Origin: Copromyces sp. CBS 386.78
Taxonomy: Eukaryota > Ascomycota > Sordariomycetes > Sordariales > Sordariaceae
Direction of reading: 5' to 3'
NCBI GenBank assembly: GCA_030685235.1
Contig: MU839093.1
Coordinates: 512,504-576,503, forward strand
Length of the DNA: 64,000 bases
The notes under the pieces were generated by a model that saw only the letters and a program-made list of their open reading frames with translations, was not told the origin of the DNA and ran no database searches. Position numbers and translations under genes: made by a program. This document shows, piece after piece, positions 11,099 to 22,554 of this stretch. The stretch's first letter is position 1, and each line of letters opens with the position of its first letter.

Positions 11099-12534
11099 GA
11101 GAGCGGCATCCCCCGACCCTTCACAATTTCCACATTTGTCAGAAAGCTAAACACCACCAGTCTTATAGGACACCCAACACCCTCATATGTAGGGCGGACA
11201 GCGGCACGATGCCGATGCCGGAACAAAATCCCGACACAACTAACCGTCGTCGGTCGAAGAAGCAGAGGGGAAGCATTAGCAGGCTGGGGAAGTTAGCCTA
11301 CAGTACAATACAATACTGGTTTGTTTGTTAGTTTGGTTCTTCGGACATGGGTTGAACAAGAGAGAACTGGAGCCCTCATTGGCCTTCTTTTACCTTTCGT
11401 TTAAAGCAACTGACAATGACCAGGGTCTAGTACGCCACGTCTTTTCTCTCTCTCTCCGTCTGCTCTTCTGCCTCTCTCCGTCTCTCACAAGGCCCTTGGA
11501 GTAGAGTCCCCTTCCGCTCGAAGCCCGAACGCTTTTCCACTCTCAGTGGCTCGAAGGGTGTGGAACTGGGCGTTTTTGGTACCAAACTAACAAACATACC
11601 TACCAATTGAATGGTGGCGTTGGGAACCGTCGGCGGATGCACAAAGCCGTCCGCCGAGCCAACACAAGCTTTCTTCGCTCCCACTCCCCAGAAGATTGGT
11701 TCATGTTGCTGATTGGACCGTTGCCAAGAAGTGTCTTGCCGGTATCCTATCACCTTCCGTTTTTGGCGGAGCGGGAAGAGGGGACAAGGCCCACAGTGAG
11801 CACGTGAGCACAAGAAACTTAAACGCATTGCATGTAGTGTCAAGGTACCTAAAGTTCACACCCGATGTTTCACCAGACAGACACCAGAGTCGCCATGAAT
11901 GGAATTTGGGATTGGGCCGCACGCTCGCAGTGTCTGTGAACGGAGGTAAGCTTCTTATCTCCGGATATAGATAGGTAGGTAGCAGCACTCCTTGAGTCAA
12001 ACTCACTGTATAAAGCATACCCGAGTAAGCCTCCAAGGGTAGTATCGGCATGGCCATATTACTCTGGCGAATCATTGAATAATAAACATATCCCGCTTGA
12101 GCTGTACATAATATCAACATTTCGACCAGATGTGTTCTCTCCCGTCGCCATGGGTCTCCTAGAGCCTCGTGCATGGGTTGTTCCAAGTTGCATCTCATGA
12201 TGCTTCCTCTTAAATGTTGTACCACACCGGCACTTCCTTCTGGGAAACATTCTTCCAATAAATCTTACATGCTGGCGAAGTACAGCATATGTCGTTGACG
12301 TCTGGTATTGAGGGGTGTATGCTAGAATAGGTACTACCTATGGTACCTACATACCATACTTTCTCGAGAACTAAGGTCATCAACGAACTCGCTTGACGGT
12401 TCCTTTCGGCGGGAGCAGCGTTTGCGTTGTAAAAGGGAACCGGGTCAGGTAGGCATAAGGTGGTGACCCGAGCTCATAACCTGAAGGAAGGTTGGTTGGA
12501 AATCGAAGGATATTGGGAACGGTTCGGTTCGGGA

Positions 12535-12584
12535 AAAAAAACAAGGAAAAAAAAAAAGAAAAGAAAAAAAAAAAAAAAAAAAAA
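12535..12584. repeat. A-rich tract
   Basis: About 50 bases almost entirely adenine, broken by a few guanines. No direct repeats at its ends were seen that would mark a retroposed copy. A simple low-complexity tract is the plain reading. Confidence 0.8.
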
Positions 12585-13091
12585 CCCCACTAACTATAGT
12601 AGATCTTGATGGAGAAGTACTTCACGTGGATAAGAAGACGATAAATAGACCGAAAGAGGTTGAAACTATAGGTGAATTCGTCGTCTTTAAATTAAGTCCC
12701 GCCGAATATCCTTTGATGTGCGAAGGATGAGACTGACACTTTTCATCTTCAGCTTCAGGGGCTCTTTAAACCCTAACCCCGAGTGAGCACTAGCTGTTGC
12801 ATCATAATGATCATGTCCGACCGTCAAAGGGGACCTCGAGGCTTTGTCTTGGGGCGATTGGTTTTTGTTGGATGATTGGACAATTTCCAAGAGCTCAATT
12901 GAATGATGGGCCATGTGATAGCTTGAAGGTGGCCACCTTGGCGACGTACTGGCGTATCTCAATTGGAAGATAAACCTTTCAGACTTACATAGACAAGTTC
13001 GAACTGGTTCAACCATTTGCTGACCGGGTGTATTGATCAACTTACCCTTCATTACTTGTTCTCCGGGGATTCATCACTCAGCCACCGCGAC

Positions 13092-14201
13092 ATGATGGTA
13101 TTTACCTACTTCGCCCGTCTCCCTGCCGAACTTCAAGACCTGGTCTGGGACCATGCAGCCGCCCTCTCGCCATGCCTTCACTTTTTCCAGAAGCTCCCAG
13201 ACACCGACTGGATCGACTGGGACATGCATCTCGTCCCAGACCGACACCAATCCGCGGACCTGAACCTGCGAAATCTTTCACTCACCTGCCATGACGCCCG
13301 CTGCGCCGTGATCCGACACATTCGGGCCATCAAGCACAAGACACTTGTGCCCATGCCCAGATATGGTAGCCCGCCTGCGCCAATGACCAAGTTGGCCCTC
13401 AATCTGACCACCGATCTCGTCTGCTTCGGAGGAGCAGACGCCGGACCAAAGGAGACCATGACGGCGGTGGATTGGGCTGATTTCGAACACATTGTATTTG
13501 CGGGCGCCCGCCAGTTCGCGGTCAGGTATTTCCGACCGGGATGGAACGTGTGGGGGAATCCTGATGACGACGAGGGGGTTGGACTGAGCCTTGAGGAATT
13601 GCAGGCTATGTGGCGGCATGAGTGTATGCACTGGACTCGTGTCGGGGTTGCGGGGGGTCCGGGGCCAGACGGACCTGACGGCAACGAGGAACTGAGGAGG
13701 AATTTGGAGATCCAGTATCCCGATTCTGATCCGCCCTTTTGCGCACGTTGTGTGGCTAACGTAATGGGGAGGTTCGAGAGGCTGAAGGAGTTTTGGCTTA
13801 TTGTTGATCCGGACTTCTTGGACATAGTGGGTGCGGCGGAGGACAAAAAGGGTGGTGAAGACAAACACAATCAAGGGATGGGTGAAGATGGGAAAGGGAC
13901 TGAAATGTCGGCCGCTGGACCAACAAAGCACCGGGCCTTTCACTCGTACAGCCGAACGTATTTCAGTCTGGACGGCCCTGAGGTGGAAAGTGAGCTGAGA
14001 GGCCCTATGAGGGCGTTGCAGGCTATCAGAGACAACTTGGTTCGTCTCCCCTTCCCCGTCTTCCACAAAGTTGATATGAAGGACAGCCAGCTAACAATCC
14101 CCAAGGAAGTAGCGTCGATGTTGTCCGCTTCTAGGCCGGAGTGGACGAGCCATGTTCGGTATGGATTGTTGTCGTGGCGAGATGACCGGAAGAGGAAGTG
14201 A
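13092..14201 (+). CDS. 2EXR/F-box-like fungal protein of unknown function
   Basis: A single exon encodes 369 residues from the ATG at 13092, which is followed at once by a second Met codon. The N-terminus FARLPAELQDLVWDHA resembles the 2EXR/F-box-like motif that opens a large fungal family of unknown role. A later pattern, CHDARCAVIRHI, is typical of the helix that follows in that family. A middle segment (about 230-240) has the pair CARCV. A charged Lys/Gly/Glu/Asp-rich insertion sits at about 265-290. No signal peptide or membrane segment is seen. If the F-box reading is right it would be a substrate adaptor, but no Skp1-binding partner can be shown. The frame is open upstream of the ATG without another Met. 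Introns were not needed. Confidence 0.75.
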   Translation: MMVFTYFARLPAELQDLVWDHAAALSPCLHFFQKLPDTDWIDWDMHLVPDRHQSADLNLRNLSLTCHDARCAVIRHIRAIKHKTLVPMPRYGSPPAPMTKLALNLTTDLVCFGGADAGPKETMTAVDWADFEHIVFAGARQFAVRYFRPGWNVWGNPDDDEGVGLSLEELQAMWRHECMHWTRVGVAGGPGPDGPDGNEELRRNLEIQYPDSDPPFCARCVANVMGRFERLKEFWLIVDPDFLDIVGAAEDKKGGEDKHNQGMGEDGKGTEMSAAGPTKHRAFHSYSRTYFSLDGPEVESELRGPMRALQAIRDNLVRLPFPVFHKVDMKDSQLTIPKEVASMLSASRPEWTSHVRYGLLSWRDDRKRK

Positions 14202-15896
14202 AGAGGATTACCTCCATGGTGCTGGTTGTGGCTTGGTGGTGTGATACATGGGACAATATCATAGTCCTGTTGTCGTCGTCATCGTCGTCGTCAAATCCGT
14301 TCCCTGGGACCATATATCGCGAAGATTTTCAGGGGCTTGAAACCGTTGGTCTTTAGAAAACGGGGATAAAGGAGCAAATAATGGCATTTACTGATATTAG
14401 GAATTTTGCCTGTCCTCGCTGCTCAATGTCATGTCATTGTGAGAAGAACTTGTCGTCACGGTGTATTGCAGCGCATCTCGGCGCATCTGGGCCTCGGTGG
14501 AAGTGCGGGAATCAATCGATAATCCATGACCAAATTGGGAATGAAGTTTTCTGAGGGTATCGTGACATATGTCGGCGACTGTCCGGAGTTTGTGCAGCGG
14601 GAGATGGGGGAGGAGTTCGGGAGAAAAAAAGTGCCGATGTCTCGGGAGCGTCTCACAACCCCGGCCCTGGTGGTTTGATGTCATCGAGAGCGGGTTAGTG
14701 AGGCAGCTAACAGTGGCTGACAGCCCAGGGCTTGCGGGGGTCTTTAAACGCCGTCATAGCGCTTGCTTCCCCTAACTGGGCACGCCCTGACGCCGAAGCG
14801 AGAAACATCCGAACCAAAAATCCAACCTCACCTAACTTCATCTCCTGCATCTCCATCTTCATCCATCGAGGTCACCATCCGTACGACCTCATATCATCCA
14901 CTCAATACGAGCGCCGGAATTTTAAGCTTATTCGAAATGCCTGCACGTTGACAGATTGATGCAACGGGGTCTCTCTGCGCTAACAGAAAGAAACACCAGG
15001 ATCAAGGTCCAGAACTGTCATCGACCACGACCTCGCTCTGATGAACCTCACTCCTGCCATCGGGAAGATACCCAAATCGAATCCCGGGCGCCAACTCTTA
15101 CAACGGCTCACTCTCAAGCCTCGGTAGACTCCAAGGCTAGCTTTTCCAGAAAAGGCTTCTCCTTGAAACTTCCCGAATGCTACCTTTCAAAATGGTAAAG
15201 CAGTGAGCAGTGAGCAGTAAGCAACGTCTCCGAGCGTGTGTGGTTCTCGGGTTCTTCCTTTGCCATGAACTTGGAAGCAACAACACTTGCGTTTCAGGAT
15301 CCCCAAGTTCCATCCAGAATCAGCCCCCAGACCGCCGACAAGATCTGCCAAGGTTGAGGTGAATCTCAGCATGGACCCAGAGTTCACCAGGCTGATGAGA
15401 TGGTGTTCTGTTTTACCGCCTATGGAGTCTGGGCAGGGGATTCCCCTTGCCTAACCACAACTACTTGACACAGGGACAGCAATACCTTGTCTGATATAGG
15501 ACAACAAAAACAATGCCCCCCTTTTCCCCAGTACGTGGTCTGTTGTGTGCCTGTATGATCACCTTCAAGGGCAACCCATCATATGAACTTTGACCCTGGA
15601 TCCAGCTCGCCTGGAGGTCGTGTTTGTTTCTATATAACTTGACTGTCCTCCCGTAAACATCACCACTTTCGCTTTTCCCATCATCATTCAGCTTCACTCT
15701 CTTCTTTCGGGTCTTCGGTCTCTACAGTTCTGGCAACTATTTCCTTCTTCTCACTCTTTCAGCAGTATTACTACTCTTTCACTTGACTTATTTCCAAACC
15801 GCTCGGCCGGTCTTCGATTCTTCCATATGCAGCATACTTGCATCCTTTTAAACTACCGGCTTTATCACCTGTCGGATCAGAAAAGGCTTGATCATC
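14202..15896. other. Intergenic region with promoter of the secreted protein gene
   Basis: No supportable gene. The last 260 bases hold a TATA box (15631) and a long CT-rich leader ahead of the ATG at 15897. A short run of GAGCAGT-type repeats lies near 15200-15222. Confidence 0.55.
15631..15637 (+). promoter_or_regulatory. TATA box of the secreted protein gene
   Basis: TATATAA is followed by pyrimidine-rich leader sequence (about 15660-15835) before the start codon at 15897. Such a strong TATA plus CT-rich leader suits a highly expressed fungal gene. Confidence 0.5.
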
Positions 15897-17076
15897 ATGT
15901 ACTCCAAACTCGCCCTTACCGCTCTCCTTCTGGCTACTGCTGAAGCTCGCTTCGGCCAGGAGCAGTCTGTAGCCCAGATAATCTCCTCTCTCAGCAACTT
16001 CGGCAGCCCAGGCGTTGCTCCCACTCTTGCCGGTTCCACTCCCGGTGTCCTGCTCGCCGGTGCCAACGCCTGTGACAAGGTCAGTACATCTAAAGCTTGC
16101 AAATATCGTTCGTCACTAACACTCTGTCTAGCTCACCCTTGCCGACAGAATTGTTTCCGAACTCGGCAATGACAAGGCCGTCATTGACGCCGCGAAGAAG
16201 CTGGTTGCTGCTGAAAAGAACTTCAACCCCTTTGTTGTCTCTGTTCCTTCCATCTGTTCCGACCCGGCTCTGCCCGCCACTAAGGAGCTCAGGGGCATCG
16301 TTCCCCTTGTTGACCCGGATGTGGCTGGCGCTGATGTTGCGAATGCCGCCTCGGCCAAGTCTCTCACCACTCCGTTCGCTGCCGATGGATTGAGTGTTGC
16401 GGATATCGTGGCTGCCAATGGCTTCACCAACTTTACTGCTCAGAGCGCCAGCGGCTCCAGCACCACTCCCGCTGCTGGTAACAACAACGGAAACAACAAC
16501 AATAATAATAACAACAATAGTAACAACAACGGCAACACTGGTGCTGTTACCTCCGCTGCCACCTCCGCTGCTCCTGCTGCCACCAGCGCCGCCTCCAAGG
16601 TCAGGTGCGGTAAGGTCAGGACTCTGACCACCATCGTCCAGCCCGCCGCTACCTCCGCGGCTGCTGACATCGGCAACGGTAATAACAACAACAACAACAA
16701 TAACAACAACGGCAACGCCAACGCCAACAACGGCAACAACGGCGTCCAAAAGTCCACCCTGGCCGGCGCCGATTTCGGTCTCTGCGTGCCCACCATGAGC
16801 TTCGTCGGCGGCCGGGCCAACCGCAAGGCCACCGAGTTCACCTTCCAGGCCAAGGACGCGCTCGTGGCCAAGGGCCAGCAGGAGGCGCTCAACCCCAACA
16901 TCATCACCAACCGCATCTGCGACCAGCTGACCAACGTCTGCCAGGCCAACGCGGCGGCCAAGACGGCGTGCTTGGATGCCAAGGCCCAGATCCAGGCGCT
17001 GGGCACGAGGGACGCTGCTACGGCGCAGAAGTGGAATGAGTTGCTGGGGTTCGCTGGGACTGATGTTTCTCAGTAA
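15897..17076 (+). CDS. Secreted protein with two Asn-rich linkers, cell-wall type
   Basis: Exons 15897-16079 and 16132-17076 join in frame to 375 residues. The first 17 residues (MYSKLALTALLLATAEA) form a signal peptide. A conserved-looking domain follows (about 20-185, with Cys at about 59 and 103). Then come two Asn/Gly low-complexity tracts (near 195-217 and 262-285) separated by an Ala/Thr-rich segment, and a C-terminal domain with four Cys (about 290-375). No GPI signal is visible at the C-terminus. Codon bias is strong, so the gene is probably well expressed. I do not recognise the family; a hyphal wall or extracellular role is inferred from secretion and composition. The intron is 52 bp, with GTCAGT donor and CTAG acceptor. 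The start at 15897 is preferred because it opens directly into the signal peptide. Confidence 0.85.
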
Positions 17077-18736
17077 GCAGTGTCGGGCGGTGCTTGAAAA
17101 GTTGAGGGGCTTGGGGGGTGTGAAGAGGGTAGGATGGATGGTTTGGTGATAACACAGTACCTAGGTATTAGGACTTTGCCTAAATACATGTGAATACTTG
17201 GAGCTGAACTCGGATTTTGCGTTGCTGTTCTTTCTGTCTTGCACTTGTGATATCACACCTCAATGCGCATTGCTTCATTGCTTTTGAAGTCGTCCAGCTA
17301 TGTAGCCGCTTTGATGGGAATACGAGTTATAGACTGCTTGAGTTAGTCTTTCCACCTATCGAGACCTACCAAACGGTTTCATATTCCATGTCCCAAGGAC
17401 TAAGCGTTGAACCTGGGCTAACACAATGCAACTAGGCAAAGCCAGGCGATAACCCTTCTGATGCCGTCTAATGAGACCAGAGATGTACCAGACGGAAGAA
17501 GATACCAACAGTAGCGTCTGATGCAATCTCGGCGTTGCACCGTCGTATTCTTTCGGTAGGTTTCCCTTCAACGAGAAGGTTAGTTGTCCGAGTTTTGGAA
17601 AGAGTGCACGAGCTACAGTTGGGTACCATAAGTCTGACAACAAAACAATGTGACTACCTCCTTAATTGAAATGCGGCCTTTCCAAGGCATATTGCCCCTT
17701 TTCTCGCATTAGCTATCTTCTTATCCAGGTCAAAAATCGTTGTTGCGGGGTTATTTCCCTGGAGTGTCCAAGTAGCTCGATTTACTATTTATTCGGACTG
17801 CTCTCACTACCTCAAAGCCGATGCTCATAAGACGCCATGGGATTTGGAAGCAAGCCAAATTCTTTAATAACGAAGGAAAATTACAGGAATTATTTATTTC
17901 CCTCCATGGTGGTCTTTTCGAGACAGATGAAGTGGTCGTGTTTTGGCGAGTTAATATGTAAAAGTGGGGTGTGCACACAGACTTATGGTGCTATACTGTA
18001 GGTAATCATATTCTGTGTTTTGGGCAAGTGCCCTCCCTTCGCGGCTTCGCCTCCCTCTGAATTGTGATGGGATAAACATCCCAATTTGGGGCAAAGGACC
18101 TTTTTAGGTAGTCCCTTTGATGCCAAGCCCATCAAACAACAACAGCATCCAAAAAGATCGGGATTCCGGTAGGTCAGGATAGGCGGGCAACCCGGAATCG
18201 GTTCCGGCGCATCCCAACACCAGTGTATGGAATCCTTTTCGGACTTCGGAGACGTCTTTTTCTTCCAACACATGGAATCCCGGGGTTAAATCCCTTATAA
18301 ATCCAGCCAGATCGTGGGTTCGGAGTTCCACTCAAACCCAAGCTCGCAAGATGAATTGGTAATCGACGATCGCCGAGTCTCCATTGTTGAATTGGGTTAC
18401 AACCCGCCCAATCGTCCCCTCTGCCTCTCTCTCTCTCTCTCTTTCTCGTCCCGCCCCGCGACATGGAGATCGGATGTTCCCTTGTCTTCGATGACGCTAT
18501 CGAAATTCCACATGTTTAGTGTTTTTCTTGGGTTTCGGGAGTATATTATAAATCAAAGTGATTCCCCACCTTGATGGCTCGGCTTCTTTTACCATCCCGA
18601 CTTCTCTCAACTATTATAATCATCCGTCTACAAAGCATCTTCCTTAACCACTGACAACCTATTCAACGTACCAAGCTCGAACTACCCAAACCACGAATAA
18701 ACAGACAACATCTTTGAACACAATACGACAGTCAAG
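17077..18736. other. Intergenic region
   Basis: 3' flank of the secreted protein gene, then about 1.2 kb without a convincing frame, a (CT)n run at 18424-18443, and the promoter of the MDR gene. Two TATA-like sites (18296 and 18547) are present. Confidence 0.55.
18547..18552 (+). promoter_or_regulatory. TATA-like site of the MDR reductase gene
   Basis: TATAAA lies 185 bases before the start codon at 18737, with a CT-rich stretch and AC-rich leader after it. A second TATAAAT at 18296 could also be used. Confidence 0.4.
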
Positions 18737-19899
18737 ATGAAGGAAGCCATCGTGACAGACGGTAAACTCTCCCCCAGCCCCAATCCATCCATCAGAAACC
18801 CCCTCCCCAAAACATCACCAACTAACCCTCTTCTTCTCCACCCTCAGGACCCAAAGTCCAAATCATCGACTCCCCCATCCCCACCCCCAACGACGACCAA
18901 GTCCTCATCCGCGTCGTCGTCTCCGGGTGCAACCCAAAGGACTGGAAGATACCCCACTTAATGCCTCACAAGGCCCCCTTCAACGAAGGCAACCAAGGCG
19001 ACGACATCGCGGGAATCGTCGAGGCCGTCGGCTCGCGCGTATGGGAGTTCAAGCCCGGTGACCGCGTCGCCGCCTTCCACGAGATGATGACGCCTCACGG
19101 CAGCTGGGCCGAGTACGCCGTTGCGTGGCAACACACCACATTTCACATCCCCAAGGAAACCACCTTTGAGGAGGCTGCGGCGCTGCCGCTGGCCGCCATG
19201 ACTGCTGCTGTCGGTCTGTTTTCCCGTCTGGGACTGCCGGAGCCCTGGGCGAAGGCGGTGAGCGATGAGGAGCGCGAGAACACCCCGCTTGTTATTTATG
19301 GCGCTTCGAGCGCTGTGGGGTATTATGCTCTGCAGCTGGCGAAGAGGAGCAACATCCACCCGTTGATCTGCATCGCCGGGCGGGCGGGCAGCGAGCGGGT
19401 TGCGCCGCTTTTGGACGAGACCAAGGGCGATGTGCTGATTGATTACCGTGAGGGTGAAAAGGCGGTCGTCGAGGGCATCAAGAAGGCGCTGAACGGCAGG
19501 CCGTTGCTGCACGCCTTTGATGCGGTGTCGGAGAAGGGAACCCCCGAGCATCTGGGGCAGGTGCTGAGCCACCCGGTGCAGAAGGGGGATAAGGAGGTGA
19601 GGGCTAAGGCGACATTTGTGTTGTTTGGCAACATGGGCGTGCCGGAGTATGTGGATCAGAGCATGACTATGGTTGGCAGCGTGCACCAGGATGAGAAGGA
19701 CTTTGGGTATGTGTGGTTTAGATATATCGCGAGGGGGTTGCAGGAGGGTTGGTTCAAGGCACAGAGAACAGAGGTGATGCCCGGAGGATTGGCGGGTGTG
19801 CAAGAGGGCTTGGAAAGATTGAAGGATGGAAGGGCGAGTGCGGTGAAGTATGTTTATCGGATTAAGGAGACGGAAGGGGTGGAGAGGGGGGATGAGTAA
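18737..19899 (+). CDS. MDR-superfamily zinc-independent reductase (quinone/enoyl reductase-like)
   Basis: Exons 18737-18761 and 18848-19899 give 358 residues. The first exon encodes just MKEAIVTDG; the frame is restored by splicing a GTAAAC donor to a CCTCAG acceptor. The N-terminal GroES-like domain shows VVSGCNPKDWK and GNQGDDIAGIVEAVG. The absence of the Cys/His zinc ligands of true alcohol dehydrogenases and the NPKDWK motif place it with quinone oxidoreductase or trans-enoyl reductase proteins. The cofactor domain has VIYGASSAVGYYALQLAKR, a Rossmann fold for NAD(P)H. The substrate is unknown. Proteins of this type often occur as stand-alone stress enzymes or as partners in polyketide clusters, but no polyketide synthase lies nearby. 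No signal peptide; cytosolic. Confidence 0.92.
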
Positions 19900-20810
19900 A
19901 GAAAAAGGTAGACTCCCTGAGTTAAGCCGCTTGTAGATATGTATTGAATGAGCCAGTTTTCACCGTCGCGTATATGATTTCCTGTACTATTCAAAAGCCA
20001 TGACTCGGAGAACTTTCTTTCAACCAAGAAAGAAAGAAAGCAAAAGACAGCTTTTTGGGCAGGTTCGACCCCATCGACTGGTAAATAAAAGGAGTTAGTG
20101 CGCTACCAATTAATGCCCGGTAATACTCGCGGCTGTGTTATGTGTCGAACGCGCAGAGCATGTGAGAGCAATGCCTGTACCAATCCACCTCTGTAGGCTT
20201 GACATAGCCCTCCAACAAAAGATACTTTTCATGATGATCTCCAAAACCTATCCATCTTCCTCATGTCCTCTTTTGAGCCTAGCTTCTTTATCCATTCATC
20301 ACGTATCTCCTGTTCGTTTGAATGATGTTCTCTACACGGCCTTACTTCGCCCCTCTACAACAGCCGCCGGCCCACACGTCAACCCCAAAGCCAGGGCGGC
20401 CGATCTGATAGGCCTTCATTCGTTGGTCTTCAACATCCAAAATCCCAGAAAGATGAAACCAACAAACGAGAGAAACGGAAAATGCCACACATAATCTACG
20501 GCCAATCCCGAATTTCCAGCGATTACGTACATGCAGAAAGGTGCAGCGGCCGCCCTAAGGAAGCCCAACCCCGCCTTGGACAAGGATCGATATCCATATG
20601 GTGGGTGGATGCATGTTATTCCATATATCAACCTCACCTGCTCGTCATCGTCACTTGAGCGCTGGACTTTAATCTTTTCATCTGGTCAATCATTACACTA
20701 CATGTACAAAAGCCAAATCTCAGCTTCAATTTCATCAAGTCAAACAACATCGAACAACAACTTACTCACCTACACTCATAATAACCACCCCCAGAAATAG
20801 TCAGTCCAAT
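19900..20810. other. Intergenic region
   Basis: No supportable gene. A degenerate tRNA-like patch on the minus strand near 20050-20125 is discussed under rejected items. The last 150 bases are the AC-rich leader of the next gene. Confidence 0.5.
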
Positions 20811-22214
20811 ATGACCTCAACCCCACCATACCCACCCATTCCCCGGCCCCTTCCCATCGATGCCTCCAACGCCAACTCCAACGACAACAACAACGATGAT
20901 GCCCAATCAGACATCAGCATCCCCTATTCTTCCCTGACCGAAAGCACCATCAGCACCGGGGCCGGCAGCGGTTTTCTCACCCCCACCGCATCATCAGATG
21001 CCCAATCTACCGCTGCCGGTGATTCTGAAGGGGTAAACCTACAGACCATCACCTCCGTTCTGAATGAAATGGACTCCTCTTCTTATCATGGTCATGGTGA
21101 ACGTATTGATGATTCTCTGGCGCAATGGAGATCTTTGTACCGCAAGGAGATCGAACAGCAAATTGTCGACAACCGAAACCGAGACCGAAGCAGGACGATG
21201 ATGACCACCAGCAACGCCTTGAGCGCTGGGAACCTGCAGTTGCATACCAGCCAGACGAGTGAGACCTTGACTCGCGAAGGAGGAGGAGGAGCTAGGCTCG
21301 ACGGCAACGGACAGACGAGAAGCAAAGGAAAGGGAAGAGAAGAAGGACCAAAGTCGAGCCCAAGCGACTCCTCATCCTCCTCGTCTACCTCCTCCGTTAC
21401 GCCTTCATCCATAAAGTTTGTCTTCAACCTACATCCCAACTTCATCACCATCCGCCATGTCCTATTCCTTATCTTCATTCTCGTCCTCTCATGCGCTTGC
21501 TTACGCGTCACCGTCTCATCTCCCAGTAGGTCGACCACCAGTCCCTCCAACATGTCCCATGATGATCACGATGACCAGGAATTCCCACCATTAACCATCC
21601 TCACCCCCGCGCCCACAGAAATAGCGAGTCACACCCGCTCTTCAACCCCCACGCCACAAGCATACGAAAGTGCTCCATCGTCTCCTTCCGGAGCCGGAGC
21701 TCAAAAACCACGCTACATCCGACACGCCGCCCCCTTCCCAGGCCAAACGTACCTCCTCCTCGAAGCCTCCACGGGCCGAGCCCTGACCTTGATAGACGGG
21801 AACTTGCGGCTGGTTCACGTTCCGGATCCGGATCTGATAAGCATTACTGATCAATCCCATCTTGACCTAACCGGCAGCAGCGTAGCTGTGCCAACTTGCG
21901 CAAAAGGTCAATGCAACTGGCACTGGCACTGCATCGAGACCGCGGGGTGGTTGGGCTTCCGCAACGCGGCGAGTGGCACCTTTTTGGGACACGATATGTG
22001 GCAGAACATCGTTGCGAAGGCGTACATCCATAACGGGTGGGAGTGGATGGCTGCGAGGCTGACGCCTGGTGGGCCGGAAGGAAAGGGCTGGCATTTGTTG
22101 GTGACGCATTGGGAGAAGCTGTACAGGATAAAGTTCTTGGAGGAGCGGGGAGGCGCTTTTGTAGCGATGGATTCGACGGAGGGGACGGTTTGGGAGTTTG
22201 TTGGTTTGATTTGA
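20811..22214 (+). CDS. Single-pass membrane protein with C-terminal fascin/ricin-like domain
   Basis: One exon encodes 467 residues. The first 205 residues are disordered, rich in Ser/Thr/Asn, with a polyserine run near 187-195. A single hydrophobic segment (about 215-235, HVLFLIFILVLSCACL) is the only membrane anchor, so the protein is probably type II, with the N-terminus in the cytosol. After a Pro/Ser linker, residues 305-467 form a compact domain with regularly spaced motifs (YLLLEASTGRALTL, WLGFRNAASGTFLGHDMW, GWHLLVTHWEKLYRI, GGAFVAMDSTEGTVWEFVGL). The repeating pattern suggests a fascin- or ricin-like beta-trefoil; this is inference from pattern, not a database match. Function is unknown. 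Start chosen as the first ATG after an untranslated AC-rich leader. Confidence 0.85.
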   Translation: MTSTPPYPPIPRPLPIDASNANSNDNNNDDAQSDISIPYSSLTESTISTGAGSGFLTPTASSDAQSTAAGDSEGVNLQTITSVLNEMDSSSYHGHGERIDDSLAQWRSLYRKEIEQQIVDNRNRDRSRTMMTTSNALSAGNLQLHTSQTSETLTREGGGGARLDGNGQTRSKGKGREEGPKSSPSDSSSSSSTSSVTPSSIKFVFNLHPNFITIRHVLFLIFILVLSCACLRVTVSSPSRSTTSPSNMSHDDHDDQEFPPLTILTPAPTEIASHTRSSTPTPQAYESAPSSPSGAGAQKPRYIRHAAPFPGQTYLLLEASTGRALTLIDGNLRLVHVPDPDLISITDQSHLDLTGSSVAVPTCAKGQCNWHWHCIETAGWLGFRNAASGTFLGHDMWQNIVAKAYIHNGWEWMAARLTPGGPEGKGWHLLVTHWEKLYRIKFLEERGGAFVAMDSTEGTVWEFVGLI

Positions 22215-22554
22215 GGAGTTGGGATCACGTGTGCCTGTGGCCTTGGAGACTCTTTTTTTGGGAGGACAAGACTTTTGCCATGGCTGGTTGGTGTGAGGCT
22301 GGTACATGGCTGATGATCGGTGACAATTGTCGTGGGAAATGGGTGTTTTTTGACATGTGTCTCGTTTGGGCGCCTTCCACGCCATCACGGAGGTCGGAGT
22401 TAAGGATCGCATACGACTTGTTTCCATTCAGAAACCACATCTAAATAGACAGCTGTCTCTCTACCTAAGCGTATGGCTTCTGAGTCCAGACTGACTTCCT
22501 GTAAAAGACTACAAGTTAGCTTATCGGTGGTGTTTCAAATCGTTCCATCAGTGC
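22215..22554. other. Convergent intergenic region
   Basis: 3' flanks of the membrane protein gene and the methyltransferase gene. Nothing else was seen. Confidence 0.55.

Larger units (their letters stand above)
9986..13091. other. 3.1-kb gene-free stretch
   Basis: Holds the leader of the MFS gene on the minus strand, a CT/GA-rich patch near 11438-11485, a tandem duplication at 11037-11098 and a long A-tract at 12535-12584. Several open frames up to 185 codons (minus, 11701-12258) have no codon bias or recognisable domain. I see no gene that I can support. Confidence 0.5.

Noticed and set aside
11701..12258. 185-codon minus-strand frame
   Set aside because: No codon bias, no domain, unusual composition (many Trp, Met and Pro patches); most likely chance.
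18958..19803. 281-codon minus frame opposite the MDR gene
   Set aside because: Antisense shadow; the plus strand has clear MDR motifs.
20047..20125. tRNA-like patch on the minus strand (TTAATTGGTAGCGC followed by GGGGTCGAACC)
   Set aside because: A D-loop-like and a T-loop-like motif have about the right spacing, but the anticodon stem, T stem and acceptor stem do not pair. At best it is a decayed relic; a tRNAscan/Infernal run would decide.
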